In this document: piece by piece, positions 8,089-17,103 of the stretch
Numbering within the stretch: the stretch's first letter is position 1
Layout of the letters: each line of letters begins with the position of its first letter
Position numbers and translations under genes: made by a program
Assembly (NCBI GenBank): GCA_038210655.1
Contig: JBBQWM010000014.1
Location: 1 to 64,000 of the forward strand
Origin: 54-19 sp038210655
GTDB taxonomy: Bacteria > Chloroflexota > Chloroflexia > Chloroheliales > Chloroheliaceae
Direction of reading: 5' to 3'
Length of the DNA stretch: 64,000 nt
Notes under the pieces: model-generated
Told to the model about the DNA's origin: nothing
Database searches by the model: none
The model's input: the letters and a program-made list of their open reading frames with translations, nothing else

Positions 8089-10476
8089 TTGGCAACACCC
8101 CGTTTGCCGACAGGCGCACCCCGTCCGTCGGCTCCCGAACTGATCGAAGACCTCAAGCGGGCCTACAATGGCCGGGCCGGGACTATGAACGGCCCTGGCG
8201 GTTCCCCCGACGAAAGTTTAGTCCATATCGAAAAGCTGGCCGCCCGCGAGGCGGTTTTTAGCGATTTAAACCAACCCTTGCCACCCCTATTACATGCCAC
8301 CCTTGCCGGGCGCGGGATTGGTCGGCTTTATAGCCATCAGGCCGAGGCAGTTGAGGCTTTGCGGGCTGGACGACACGTGGCCCTGGTGACTGCGACTGCC
8401 AGTGGCAAGACCCTTAGCTTTAATTTGCCAGTACTAGAAACTATTTTGGCCGAGCCGAATGCTACCGCCCTCTATCTGTTCCCGACTAACGCCCTGGTCA
8501 ACGACCAGTTGGCGACCATGACCGCCCTGCTGGACGACTTGGGCGAGGCCGGACGCAATATCCGGGCTTTCAAGTACAATGGCGCGATGAACGAGGACGA
8601 GAAGAAGCTCGCTCGCCGTTCGCGTCCCAACATTTTGCTGACCAACCCCGAAATGGTACATCTCTCGCTGACGGGCTGGCATCGGGCCTGGCCTGAATTT
8701 TTGCGTAATTTGCGTTATATCGTGGTGGATGAGGTACATACTTACCGGGGGGTGTTTGGGTCGCACATGGCCCATTTGCTGCGTCGGTTGCGGCGGGTCT
8801 GCGCTCGGTATGGCGCGTATCCGCAATTCGTCTGCTGTTCGGCGACGATTGGCAACCCGCTCGAACTGGTTCAAAAGCTGACCGGCCTGGACGATTTTAT
8901 GGCTATCACCAACGATGGCGCACGCAAGAACGAGCGGCATTTTGTGATCTGGAAGCCGCCGACCTTCCCGCCCGATAAGCACCGCACCGAGCCGATCACC
9001 CGCTCCTACCTGGAAGAGACGGTCGATCTGTTCAAGCGGTTGGTCGGTTCGGGCTATAGCACGCTTTGTTTTAGTCGCTTGCGCCGTTACGCCGAGAATA
9101 TGTATCGGATGTGCCGGGAGGCCAGTAGCCGGGCCGAAATCGAGAAGATCACGGTCTACCGGGCGGGGTTGCGGGCCGACGAGCGGGTTGCTATCGAGCG
9201 CGGCCTGAAAGGGGGCGAAATCGAAGGGGTCTTTAGTACTAACGCCCTGGAACTAGGGATCGACATTGGTGGGTTGGATGCGGTGATTATCGCCGGTTAT
9301 CCGGGCAGCCAGATGGCGGTCTGGCAGCAAGCGGGTCGGGCCGGACGGGGCGACAAGGACGCGGCGGTTTTTCTAGTCACATCCCAGAACCCTATCGACC
9401 AGTATTTTCTGGCGAACCCGACCGATCTTTTTACCCGCCGGGCCGAAAGCGCCCTCCTGAGCGTCGAGAACGAGAATATCGCCCGTCAGCATTTGCTTTG
9501 TATGGCCCAGGAATTACCCTTCGACCGGGCTGATTTGCTAAAATATTACCCGGAGACCACTGTCGAATTGGTCAAAAAGATGATTGCGGAAGGGGCGTTG
9601 GCAAGCCAGGGCCGAGGCGTGTGCTATTATCCCGGCGAGGACAACCCGCACAGTCGCCTTTCGTTACGTACCAGCACCACCCGCAAGTTTAGCATCGTCA
9701 ACCACAGCACAGGCCGCGAGATCGGCGTGATCGAGCCGCCCAACCTTTATATCGAGACTCATCCCGGTGCGATCTATACCCACGCGGGCGAGACTTTCCG
9801 GGTCGAGAGCATCGACGAGGTCGCTTGCAAGGTGCTGGCCCTTCCGATAGCGACCAACCACGTTACATCGTCGGTTGCCAAGACCGAGATCAAAGTCCTG
9901 AAAGATATGGAGACCCGCCCTTTGAAATTGCGGGGTGGGGTGGTGCAAGCCGGGAAAGGGTTGGGGGAGGTGGTCGAGCAGGTCTACGGCTACCGCGAGG
10001 AACCACTTTTCCAGCGCAGCCGTCAGGCTCCCAACGTCATAAATCTGGAACGCCCCCTGACAGTCCAGATGCGTACCGAACTGCTCTGGCTGGTGCTACC
10101 GCCCCGCGAGGCTTTTGCTACCCTGGCGACCTTCGACTCCGGCCTGCACGGGTTGGAACACCTGTTGCTGGGTCTTTTCCCGCTCGAAGTGATGTGCGAC
10201 CCGACCGACATCGGCTCGACCTCTTTCGGCGCACATATCCCGAATGAGGCTCGTCCGACGATCTACTTCTTCGATAGCTGCGAAGGCGGGGCCGGGTTCG
10301 CGCACGGTTGCTATGACCGGCTAGAAGAACTTTTGCAATTAGCCTACCGCACCATCAAAAGCTGCCGTTGCAAATCGGGCTGCCCGGCATGCGTCCAGTC
10401 CGCCCGGTGCCGCGATGCCAACGACCGAGTCAGCAAAGAAGGTGCAAGGCTGATTTTGCAGATGTTGTTAGGTTGA
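8089..10476 (+). CDS. MrfA/YprA-type DEAD/DEAH helicase with DUF1998 domain
   Basis: 795 residues. Superfamily 2 helicase with all core motifs: TATASGKT (motif I), DEVHTYRG (motif II), CCSATIGNP (motif III), STNALELGIDIGG (motif V) and QQAGRAGRG (motif VI). The C-terminal DUF1998 region ends with CRCKSGCPACVQSARC (about residues 759-774), the four-cysteine metal site known from Bacillus subtilis MrfA, a 3'-5' helicase that repairs mitomycin lesions with the exonuclease MrfB. No mrfB-like gene is adjacent. Start is a TTG at 8089; an ATG two codons upstream is out of frame. Confidence in the family is high; in the repair role moderate. Confidence 0.9.
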   Translation: MATPRLPTGAPRPSAPELIEDLKRAYNGRAGTMNGPGGSPDESLVHIEKLAAREAVFSDLNQPLPPLLHATLAGRGIGRLYSHQAEAVEALRAGRHVALVTATASGKTLSFNLPVLETILAEPNATALYLFPTNALVNDQLATMTALLDDLGEAGRNIRAFKYNGAMNEDEKKLARRSRPNILLTNPEMVHLSLTGWHRAWPEFLRNLRYIVVDEVHTYRGVFGSHMAHLLRRLRRVCARYGAYPQFVCCSATIGNPLELVQKLTGLDDFMAITNDGARKNERHFVIWKPPTFPPDKHRTEPITRSYLEETVDLFKRLVGSGYSTLCFSRLRRYAENMYRMCREASSRAEIEKITVYRAGLRADERVAIERGLKGGEIEGVFSTNALELGIDIGGLDAVIIAGYPGSQMAVWQQAGRAGRGDKDAAVFLVTSQNPIDQYFLANPTDLFTRRAESALLSVENENIARQHLLCMAQELPFDRADLLKYYPETTVELVKKMIAEGALASQGRGVCYYPGEDNPHSRLSLRTSTTRKFSIVNHSTGREIGVIEPPNLYIETHPGAIYTHAGETFRVESIDEVACKVLALPIATNHVTSSVAKTEIKVLKDMETRPLKLRGGVVQAGKGLGEVVEQVYGYREEPLFQRSRQAPNVINLERPLTVQMRTELLWLVLPPREAFATLATFDSGLHGLEHLLLGLFPLEVMCDPTDIGSTSFGAHIPNEARPTIYFFDSCEGGAGFAHGCYDRLEELLQLAYRTIKSCRCKSGCPACVQSARCRDANDRVSKEGARLILQMLLG

Positions 10477-10565
10477 TAGGAATTCACTTGAAAAGATGTA
10501 TCGTTAAGTCAAACACTACACTAGAACTTCTATTTGTTATCAGACCGTAAGCTCCAGCAGCATTG

Positions 10566-10814
10566 CTACTTCAAATTCAGCTGCTCTCTAATCTGGTCTA
10601 GCGTATAAGTCGCGGGTTCCTTTGAACGTTCTTTCAGGAGTTGCATCAATTCAGGATTTTGGCGTACAAGCTCGACTTCCTGCTCAAAGTCTTCTAGCTG
10701 GGCCAGCATAAATTCTTGTCCTTCGGGCGTTTTAAGGATAATGTCATCTTCACTTGCCAATTGTAACAATTCATTAAGTGTTAAAAGTTCCGAGGATAGA
10801 TCAATAGTTTTCAT
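10566..10814 (-). CDS. Probable antitoxin of a RelE-type pair
   Basis: 82 residues, acidic (many Glu/Asp), predicted mostly helical, ending in a TLDQIREQLNLK helix. No clear DNA-binding motif can be named. Its start overlaps the stop of the toxin-like gene by 4 bp, so the two are translationally coupled, with the toxin gene first as in HigBA-type loci. The antitoxin role is inferred from position, size and charge. Confidence 0.65.
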   Translation of the reverse strand: MKTIDLSSELLTLNELLQLASEDDIILKTPEGQEFMLAQLEDFEQEVELVRQNPELMQLLKERSKEPATYTLDQIREQLNLK

Positions 10815-11104
10815 AAAAAATACTCCTTTCCTCGAATATATAATTGATTGTGCTTTTTCGATCCAATCGCTTTGACCCTTACCTTTTGATTTACCATATC
10901 GACATCATAAAAGGCTCGATAATGAGCAACTCTTAGCTCCCATTCTGCTAAATCACTTGGATCAAGTTGTTTCCTATTTCTCGTTGATGTCAAAGGTTCT
11001 GTTACTAACTGCTTTTCAAGCATATTAAGAATGATAACTTGCTCGAACTTTCTAAAAAAGTCCAGATCATTTAATGCACTTTCAGTAAATTCTAATTTAT
11101 ACAT
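10811..11104 (-). CDS. RelE/ParE superfamily toxin
   Basis: 97 residues with the RelE/ParE fold pattern: an N-terminal helical part, then basic TRNRKQLDP, WELRVAHYRAFYDVD and a final RVKAIGSKKHNQLYIRGKEY strand and tail. RelE toxins cleave mRNA on the ribosome; ParE toxins poison gyrase; the sequence does not decide between them. The locus is AT-rich compared with the flanking helicase and lipid genes, suggesting acquisition. The antitoxin-like gene follows with a 4-bp overlap. Confidence 0.8.
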   Translation of the reverse strand: MYKLEFTESALNDLDFFRKFEQVIILNMLEKQLVTEPLTSTRNRKQLDPSDLAEWELRVAHYRAFYDVDMVNQKVRVKAIGSKKHNQLYIRGKEYFL

Positions 11105-11183
11105 CAGTCTCTACAGAATGTTTAACGATTAGTTTTTCTACAATGTTTTCAAGCCAAATAATCCCCTCGATCTCCATACTACC

Positions 11184-11972
11184 TTACCGACCACCAGCAC
11201 GACGGAAGAGCCAGCCTTTGCGGGCGAGTTGTTCTTCTTCCTCATTAGAATTAGAGCTATCTTTTTCTTTGACCGCATCTTTAGTCGGGTTAGAAGCAAG
11301 TGGGGCAGCTTCGGCGGGCGGGTTGGACGCGAGTTGGGCCGCTTGCTCGACTTTTAGCTGGCGGCTGGTTTCGAGCCAGATATGACCGATCCGTTGGGCG
11401 GCGGTAAAGTTCGTGCCGATTGCCAGTACCCACAACACTACGATTAACGACAAGTCCCAGACCGGATTGAGCATGCAACCACCCGCGACCAGCAGCACCC
11501 GTTCGGGGCGGGGCAGTAGGCCAACCCCTTTGCATTCCATCCCCAACCCTTCGGCGCGGGCTTTGGTATAGCTAACCATCAGCGACCCGGTGATCGCCAC
11601 AAAGACCAGGGCCGAACCGTAATATTGGTCGGTGGTCGGGCCGCTACGGAAGTATAATAGAAGGCCCAAAAAGACCACTACCTCGCTATAGCGGTCGAAG
11701 TTGCTGTCCAAAAAGGCCCCAAACTTGGTTGATTTGCCCGTCACCCGTGCGACCGCGCCATCCAGCATATCAAAGGCCCCGGCGAACAAAATCAAAAGGC
11801 CCCCAACCAGCCAACTCCAACTTTGGCCCTGGGCCAGGATGAAGGCCGCCGGGAAGTTGAACAGGAAGCCCAGTACGGTCAGGCTGTTCGGCGACAGTCC
11901 ACTTTTAGCCACCAGCCGCCCTACGTGCCGGGCGATGCCTCGCGCCCAATCTTCAATCAGGTTTGATAACAT
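11184..11972 (-). CDS. CDP-alcohol phosphatidyltransferase
   Basis: 262 residues. Carries the family signature D-G-x2-A-R-x8-G-x3-D-x3-D as DGAVARVTGK...GAFLDSNFD at about residues 69-91, with hydrophobic segments before and after. The enzyme joins a CDP-diacylglycerol to an alcohol in the membrane. Similarity in layout to actinobacterial phosphatidylinositol-phosphate synthase, and the adjacent PimA-like gene, suggest an inositol or glycerol phospholipid product (inference). The last 50 residues are a charged Ala/Glu/Ser tail. It is third of a leftward cluster with the GT4 and PHP genes. Confidence 0.85.
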   Translation of the reverse strand: MLSNLIEDWARGIARHVGRLVAKSGLSPNSLTVLGFLFNFPAAFILAQGQSWSWLVGGLLILFAGAFDMLDGAVARVTGKSTKFGAFLDSNFDRYSEVVVFLGLLLYFRSGPTTDQYYGSALVFVAITGSLMVSYTKARAEGLGMECKGVGLLPRPERVLLVAGGCMLNPVWDLSLIVVLWVLAIGTNFTAAQRIGHIWLETSRQLKVEQAAQLASNPPAEAAPLASNPTKDAVKEKDSSNSNEEEEQLARKGWLFRRAGGR

Positions 11973-12058
11973 AATTCGTCCCTGCTCTCTTTCTGCATGC
12001 GCTTTTCTTTCAAGAATACCTTATTATAAGTTTTATCTGCCCACAAGTTGCCACAAGC

Positions 12059-13348
12059 CTACTTTTTGAGCCGCCGAATGCGGAACCGGGCGCTCTGCGG
12101 TTTGCCCTGGATGCGACTGCCGACTGTCGTCGGGCCGTTGCCGTAGCGCCGCTTCAGCAGCCAGCCCAGCCCGTAGGTGCGGGTGCTGCGCCGATTGCGT
12201 CGCATCTGCTTGAGCCGTAATTTGGCCCGACGGCGGTTCTCGCTGCGTTCGTAAAATTCCAGGACGCGCTGGCTGACTTTGCGCCAGCTATACTGCGCAG
12301 CCTTAGCCTTGCCCTCGGCGGACATCTTGCCGCGCAATTCGTTGTCAGCCAGCACCCGGATCAAGGCCATCGCCAGCATTTGCTCGTTTTTTGGCTCGAT
12401 CAGCAAACCCTGTTTGCCGTGTTCGATCACACTGGCATAACCTGCAATATCGCTGGCAACTACCGGCAGACCGCTTGCCATCGCTTCTACCAGCACAATT
12501 CCAAAACTCTCGCCCCCAATCGAAGGGGCGCAAAAGACGTGCGAACTTTTGTAATACCGGGGCAAATCGTCATCCGAAACGTAGCCGGTAAAAATCACGT
12601 CCCGAATGCGGTTGTGGCGCAAATAGCGCTGATAGCCTTTGGTGTCACCTTTGCCGACGATAATCAGCCGCACATTGGGGACTTGCTGGCGGATATAGTT
12701 AAAAGCCCGCAGCAAATATTTTAAGCCCTTGCGTCGTTCGCCAAACCGCCCTACAAACAGAATGTTGAGTTTGCCATCCGAAAATTGGGGCAAAGGTTCC
12801 GCCTCATCCCGGAAGCGACCCAGGTCAATCGGGTTGGGTATAATCTCGTAATAGCCCTCGAAATACTGGCTAATAAAATCGGCTGCCGGACGCGAGACGG
12901 CGATCCGCCCATCTAATTTGCTTACGAAATAGCTTAAGACCGCCCGCCCATAATAATAGCCGATATTACTCTGGGCGAATGCATGAAACGTGCCAATATT
13001 AAGGGCCTTCGAGTGGGCCAGCACCGTCAGGGGCAAGGCCGGCATCAACGGCTCGTGAATATGTACGACATCGAATTGTTCGGCTTTTAAGATTGTTTTG
13101 ATCTGTCCCGAAAGATTGAGCGAAAGCGTAATCCGAGCGACGCTCCCATTCGCTTTGATCGGCACAATGCTACCTACCCGGTAAACATCGGGGTCGGCTT
13201 GAACCGTTTCGGATTCAGCGGCGGATGAAGGTGCCATAATTTTTACGACGTGGCCTAGAGCGCGAAACTCCTCGGCCAGGGCTATGATGTGTTGGTTCAC
13301 CCCACCTTCACGCGCAAAATCGTAGGGTGAGACCAGGCAAATCTTCAT
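12059..13348 (-). CDS. GT4 glycosyltransferase, PimA-like
   Basis: 429 residues, GT-B fold. The N-terminus KICLVSPYDFAREGGVNQHI is very like PimA, which mannosylates phosphatidylinositol. The sugar-nucleotide half has GRFGERRKGLKYLL, LIIVGKGD and the ESFGIVLVEAMASGLPVVA motif containing the E-x7-E pair. A strongly basic tail of about 60 residues (many Arg/Lys) follows, which may bind acidic membrane lipid. It sits between the CDP-alcohol transferase and PHP genes, supporting a phosphoglycolipid pathway. The exact sugar and acceptor cannot be read from sequence. Confidence 0.88.
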   Translation of the reverse strand: MKICLVSPYDFAREGGVNQHIIALAEEFRALGHVVKIMAPSSAAESETVQADPDVYRVGSIVPIKANGSVARITLSLNLSGQIKTILKAEQFDVVHIHEPLMPALPLTVLAHSKALNIGTFHAFAQSNIGYYYGRAVLSYFVSKLDGRIAVSRPAADFISQYFEGYYEIIPNPIDLGRFRDEAEPLPQFSDGKLNILFVGRFGERRKGLKYLLRAFNYIRQQVPNVRLIIVGKGDTKGYQRYLRHNRIRDVIFTGYVSDDDLPRYYKSSHVFCAPSIGGESFGIVLVEAMASGLPVVASDIAGYASVIEHGKQGLLIEPKNEQMLAMALIRVLADNELRGKMSAEGKAKAAQYSWRKVSQRVLEFYERSENRRRAKLRLKQMRRNRRSTRTYGLGWLLKRRYGNGPTTVGSRIQGKPQSARFRIRRLKK

Positions 13349-13389
13349 AAAAACTTGTTTCCTCTCTCCGGCGACCGGGTGCGACTGGC

Positions 13390-14343
13390 TTACTTTTGCT
13401 TGCGTCGGTTGATCGTCGCCATTCCGCGCCGTATCTTGTCCGCCGGTAGCACTACCAGACTGCGTAAATTCTGTTTTCCGGCCCCCTGGAGTTGCTCTTT
13501 GATCGTCAGGTAACGTCCGTGCGCGGTAGTTTTGCGCTCCTGGATCGCTTTAAGCAGATCGGCGGCGGTGTGACCCTCGAAGGTGGTATAAGCCGTAGCG
13601 ATGTGGCGGGGGAAGTGGGCATCGCTGTTGCCGATCTCGGCCAGATGCCATTCCTCCTTATTAATATCGCGCACGCGCTGGCGGCGGACATACCCGGCTA
13701 TCGAAGGGTTCAAGACCTCGATCCCGTCTACTGACATCGACTTATCGAACAAACTCCGTAACTTTTTCTCGCCGACACTGAGAGTCATGTAGCTGAGGGG
13801 ATGCGGGATAATTACTACTCCGCCCCGTTCGTGCGCCCATTCGACCGTTTTTTCCAACGACTGAAACATTTTGAATGGTTCTTCGACCCCGTAGATCAGC
13901 ACATGACCATGACGGCTGGTAATCTCCTGAGCCATAATAATCTCGAAGCGATACTGACGTTTGGCGGCCAGTTCGCGGGCAGCCCAGGCTCCCCGTATCT
14001 CGTCGTGATCGGTAATCGCAATCACGTCCAGGTCGGTCTGATATTCAACGTGTTCGAGAACTTCCTCAACCGTACCCATCCCATCACTGGCGGTCGTATG
14101 CATATGCAAATCGGCTTTACCCAGCCGTTTCTTTTTAGGTCTGGTGGAGTGATGTTCGTCGTGCGTCTCACTTTGGGTTAAACCGCTCTCGGCCTGACCG
14201 AGTTCACTCTCTGGCCCACTCTCTATATCTTCAGGCAAAATAGCTTGCTCCTTGTTTCTAATCAACCTACCACTGGTAGCAATCAAACCTGCCTGTAAGT
14301 GTGAAAGTCCAGCCTGATGGTCTGCCAGCTTATCGTTTTCCAA
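13390..14343 (-). CDS. PHP-domain metal-dependent phosphoesterase
   Basis: 317 residues. An N-terminal linker of about 75 residues is followed by the PHP domain with all metal-binding motifs: ADLHMHTTASDG, AITDHDE, VIIPHPL and GNSDAHF. Single-domain PHP proteins include histidinol phosphatase, RNase AM and sugar or nucleotide phosphoesterases. Substrate is unknown; the position upstream of the GT4 and lipid transferase genes suggests a role in phospholipid or phosphosugar turnover. First gene of the leftward cluster. Confidence 0.85.
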   Translation of the reverse strand: MENDKLADHQAGLSHLQAGLIATSGRLIRNKEQAILPEDIESGPESELGQAESGLTQSETHDEHHSTRPKKKRLGKADLHMHTTASDGMGTVEEVLEHVEYQTDLDVIAITDHDEIRGAWAARELAAKRQYRFEIIMAQEITSRHGHVLIYGVEEPFKMFQSLEKTVEWAHERGGVVIIPHPLSYMTLSVGEKKLRSLFDKSMSVDGIEVLNPSIAGYVRRQRVRDINKEEWHLAEIGNSDAHFPRHIATAYTTFEGHTAADLLKAIQERKTTAHGRYLTIKEQLQGAGKQNLRSLVVLPADKIRRGMATINRRKQK

Positions 14344-14681
14344 TTATACATTACGAGTTGGGGGTGTCAAGCTAGACCCGTCTAATTAACTTTACATAAT
14401 GCTAATAAACATTAGAAAACAAGCCAAAATTAGCTTGATTAAGCCTGTGTTTCAATTTCAGTATTCTAATCGTGTTTTCAGGAAAGTGGCTTGAAATTTG
14501 CTTATACTTATATCTCGTGAGTAAGGCTATCCATAATAAGGGATGAGGGATGAGGGATGAAGGATGAGGGGGGAAATCCATTGGCAGAGCAATGTCCTAC
14601 AGGGCCGGGAAATTTGTTGGGTATGGCTCCGCCCATAGACCGGTTTCCCCTTCATCCCTCATCCTTCATCCCTTCTTAGTT
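14344..14681. repeat. Intergenic fold-back repeat and 17-bp direct repeat
   Basis: The divergent gap holds a run of GGGATGAGGGATGAAGGATG-type units (about 14539-14572) and their inverted partner (about 14649-14676). A direct repeat TATGGCTCCGCCCATAG occurs at about 14622 and again at 14681, where it makes the start of the lipid kinase gene. The pattern resembles insertion of a repeat that copied the gene start. Confidence 0.75.
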
Positions 14682-15719
14682 ATGGCTCCGCCCATAGATT
14701 TTCCAAAACAGTCGGAAGAAATAGGTGAGGGTAACGTGTCAAGTTTAGAACAGTCGGTTATAAGTACAAAATCGCCGCAACAGGCCGAGGTAGGGCGGGC
14801 CTTGCTGGTCGTCAACGCCAAAGCCCGCCAGGGACAAGAGAGCTTTCGGTTGACTGCTTCGGAACTGCAAAAGCAGGGTATTCGGTTGGTAGAGGCTTAT
14901 GCGGTCGCCAACCCTACCAAAATCAAAGGTCTGGTCGAGGAGATACTGGGACGCGAGAAAATAGATACCGTACTGGTCGGTGGTGGTGACGGTACAGTTT
15001 CAGTCCTGGCGGATTTACTAGCCCATCGGCACATTCAGTTGGGGGTAATCCCACTGGGAACGGCCAACGATTTTGCCCGCAATCTTGACATTCCTTCCGA
15101 TATTACCCGCGCCGTCACGATTATTAAAGAAGGTTATATTCAGCCGGTAGACCTGGGGTTGGCAGGCGACCGCCACTTTCTAAATGTAGCCAGCATTGGG
15201 TTGGGGGTACAGGTCGCTCGCAAGATGGACGACAATTTGAAGAAATGGTTAGGGCCATTGGCCTATGCGCCTGCTGCTGCTCAAGCCCTGGCTGAGATGC
15301 GCCCGATCCACGTCCGTCTGGTCTTTAAGGATCGGCCTAGTAGCAACGGTGATGGCTTTCAAGCGGTCTCGTATCAGGCGTTACAAATAGCGATTGCTAA
15401 CGGGCGTTTCTATGGTGGCGGAATGGTCAGCGCTCCCAACGAGACTATCACCGATAGCAAACTTTCAGTCACGGTGATCGAAGCGATCCCTATCCGCGAA
15501 CTAATATCGCTTTTACCCGGCCTACGGGATGGCACTTATGTCCGACACCCAAAAGTTCACCATTATTCGACCACCGATGTAATGATTGAAACCCGCCACT
15601 CGCACCGGATCAATCTGGATGGCGAGGTTTGCCAGCGTACTCCATTAAGTTTTAAGGTCTCCCCGGCGATCCTCCCAGTTTTTGTTCCCTCATCACTTGA
15701 CTCTCAAAAGGTCGGGTAG
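14682..15719 (+). CDS. Diacylglycerol kinase-family lipid kinase
   Basis: About 345 residues from the ATG at 14682. DagK/YegS fold: LLVVNAKARQG, the nucleotide motif VGGGDGTVSVLADLL, and GVIPLGTANDFARNL. Family members phosphorylate diacylglycerol or related lipids, recycling it to phosphatidate. A GTG at 14736 is preceded by a better ribosome binding site (AGGTGAGGG) and may be the true start; the ATG at 14592 lies in repeat sequence and is unlikely. It is divergent from the glycolipid cluster, consistent with a shared lipid theme. Confidence 0.88.
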   Translation: MAPPIDFPKQSEEIGEGNVSSLEQSVISTKSPQQAEVGRALLVVNAKARQGQESFRLTASELQKQGIRLVEAYAVANPTKIKGLVEEILGREKIDTVLVGGGDGTVSVLADLLAHRHIQLGVIPLGTANDFARNLDIPSDITRAVTIIKEGYIQPVDLGLAGDRHFLNVASIGLGVQVARKMDDNLKKWLGPLAYAPAAAQALAEMRPIHVRLVFKDRPSSNGDGFQAVSYQALQIAIANGRFYGGGMVSAPNETITDSKLSVTVIEAIPIRELISLLPGLRDGTYVRHPKVHHYSTTDVMIETRHSHRINLDGEVCQRTPLSFKVSPAILPVFVPSSLDSQKVG

Positions 15720-15769
15720 GTTGGGAATAGAGCAGTAAAGTCGAAGCAAGTAAATCGTATCGAGAAAGA

Positions 15770-16819
15770 TCAAAGCCAACGGCGGTTTTGAAAAAACAGG
15801 ATCAAGCCAACCACCATCAGAATCATCGTGGTTATAATTATCGGAAAAGCCCAACTCGCATCCGAATAGGGTAGTGGCACGTTCATCCCAAACAAACCTG
15901 TGATTAAATTTAACGGCAACAGCACTACCGAGATAACCGTCAGGGTCTTGATAACCTGGTTCAGGCGATGCGAGGTCAGCGAATCATAGGTGGAGCTAAG
16001 ACCCTCGATAATATCCTTAAATTCTTCCAAACTATCCCAAATTTTGCTGATATGGTCGCTAATATCGCTAAAATAAGCTTCCATTTCTTCTCGGTCGGCC
16101 GTTCGACGGCGGTGTTCCAGGCTGGTAAGAACCGATATTTGAGGCTTGATAATGCGCCGGAGCGAGATAATGTCGCGCCGTAAGGTAGAGATATAATAAA
16201 TCGTATGTTTGGAAGAACCCTTAAAAATTTCCTCGTCGATCAATTCCAGCTTCTCAGCCAGTTTATCGATGATTGGAAAACAATAATCGACCATTACGTC
16301 GATAATCGAGTAAAGTGCGAAAGAAGCAGTCCGCCCCAGGACCCGCTGGCGCTCTTTCTCGTTGGTTTTGCACGAGTCAAAAAGTTTTTTCAGAGGTGAT
16401 AAGCGTCCGTCGTGAACGGTAATGACGTAATTTGCCCCCACAAAAATATCAACTTCGCACGGAACCGTATTACGCTCGGCCAGGTCATAACGCGGAAAAT
16501 GGAGTACTAAAAAAAGGTATTCTTCATAAGCATCGATTTTTGAACGCTGGAGACGGCTGGTAATATCTTCCAAATGTAGTGGGTTGAACTTGAATTGTTG
16601 CTCAAGCCAGGTCACTTCGGCATTGCCGGGCTGTTCGATGCTGATCCAGCGGAACCCATTATATTCAATAATCTCTACCCGCAAATGTTCTTCGGGGAAT
16701 AATCTATCCGCCACATGCCACTTATCCGGTGCGGCTAGGCGCGGGAAAATCTGGCTTAGTATCGGTTGCTTGCTAGACGCACGGCGAACTGGTTCGTTTT
16801 TGTCTTCGGGGCTATTCAT
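15770..16819 (-). CDS. corA: CorA-type divalent cation channel
   Basis: About 349 residues from the ATG at 16819, which has AGCAGGAG 8 bases upstream; an in-frame longer form to 16882 is less likely. A large soluble N-terminal domain and long helix lead to two C-terminal membrane segments, with the signature GMN at the end of the first (FGMNVPLP). The C-terminus FFQNRRWL is typical. It imports Mg2+, possibly Co2+ or Ni2+, as a pentamer in the inner membrane. It is probably monocistronic. Confidence 0.93.
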   Translation of the reverse strand: MNSPEDKNEPVRRASSKQPILSQIFPRLAAPDKWHVADRLFPEEHLRVEIIEYNGFRWISIEQPGNAEVTWLEQQFKFNPLHLEDITSRLQRSKIDAYEEYLFLVLHFPRYDLAERNTVPCEVDIFVGANYVITVHDGRLSPLKKLFDSCKTNEKERQRVLGRTASFALYSIIDVMVDYCFPIIDKLAEKLELIDEEIFKGSSKHTIYYISTLRRDIISLRRIIKPQISVLTSLEHRRRTADREEMEAYFSDISDHISKIWDSLEEFKDIIEGLSSTYDSLTSHRLNQVIKTLTVISVVLLPLNLITGLFGMNVPLPYSDASWAFPIIITTMILMVVGLILFFQNRRWL

Positions 16820-16924
16820 AACTAATGCTCCTGCTAGGTGATTTTGGGACCGTGACTTTATTATACCAGTATTTTTTACCAATCGAAAAGAGACTGATAA
16901 CCCTGGTGAGGGCAGTGAACGTCA

Positions 16925-17002
16925 TTTTCTAATATATACTCACCCTTCGGTTTAGAGAGTGGCACAGTCTGGCTAGTTTGCAAAAACTGACGTATACCCT
17001 GG
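16925..17002. repeat. Partial copy of the GTCAGTTTTT/AAAAACTGAC repeat
   Basis: Contains TTTCTAATATATACTCACC, then TGGCTAGTTTGCAAAAACTG and CGTATACCCTG, matching the right half of the element at 42007-42186 and the end of the one at 28127-28228. The left half is missing. Confidence 0.65.
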
Positions 17003-17103
17003 CAATGCTAAAAAGTTGTGTTAGAGATCGGATTGGACTATTATTAGGTTCAATCATATTGAATGGTTACTAAGCTATAATAACAGAACAAGGAGCATTT
17101 AGA

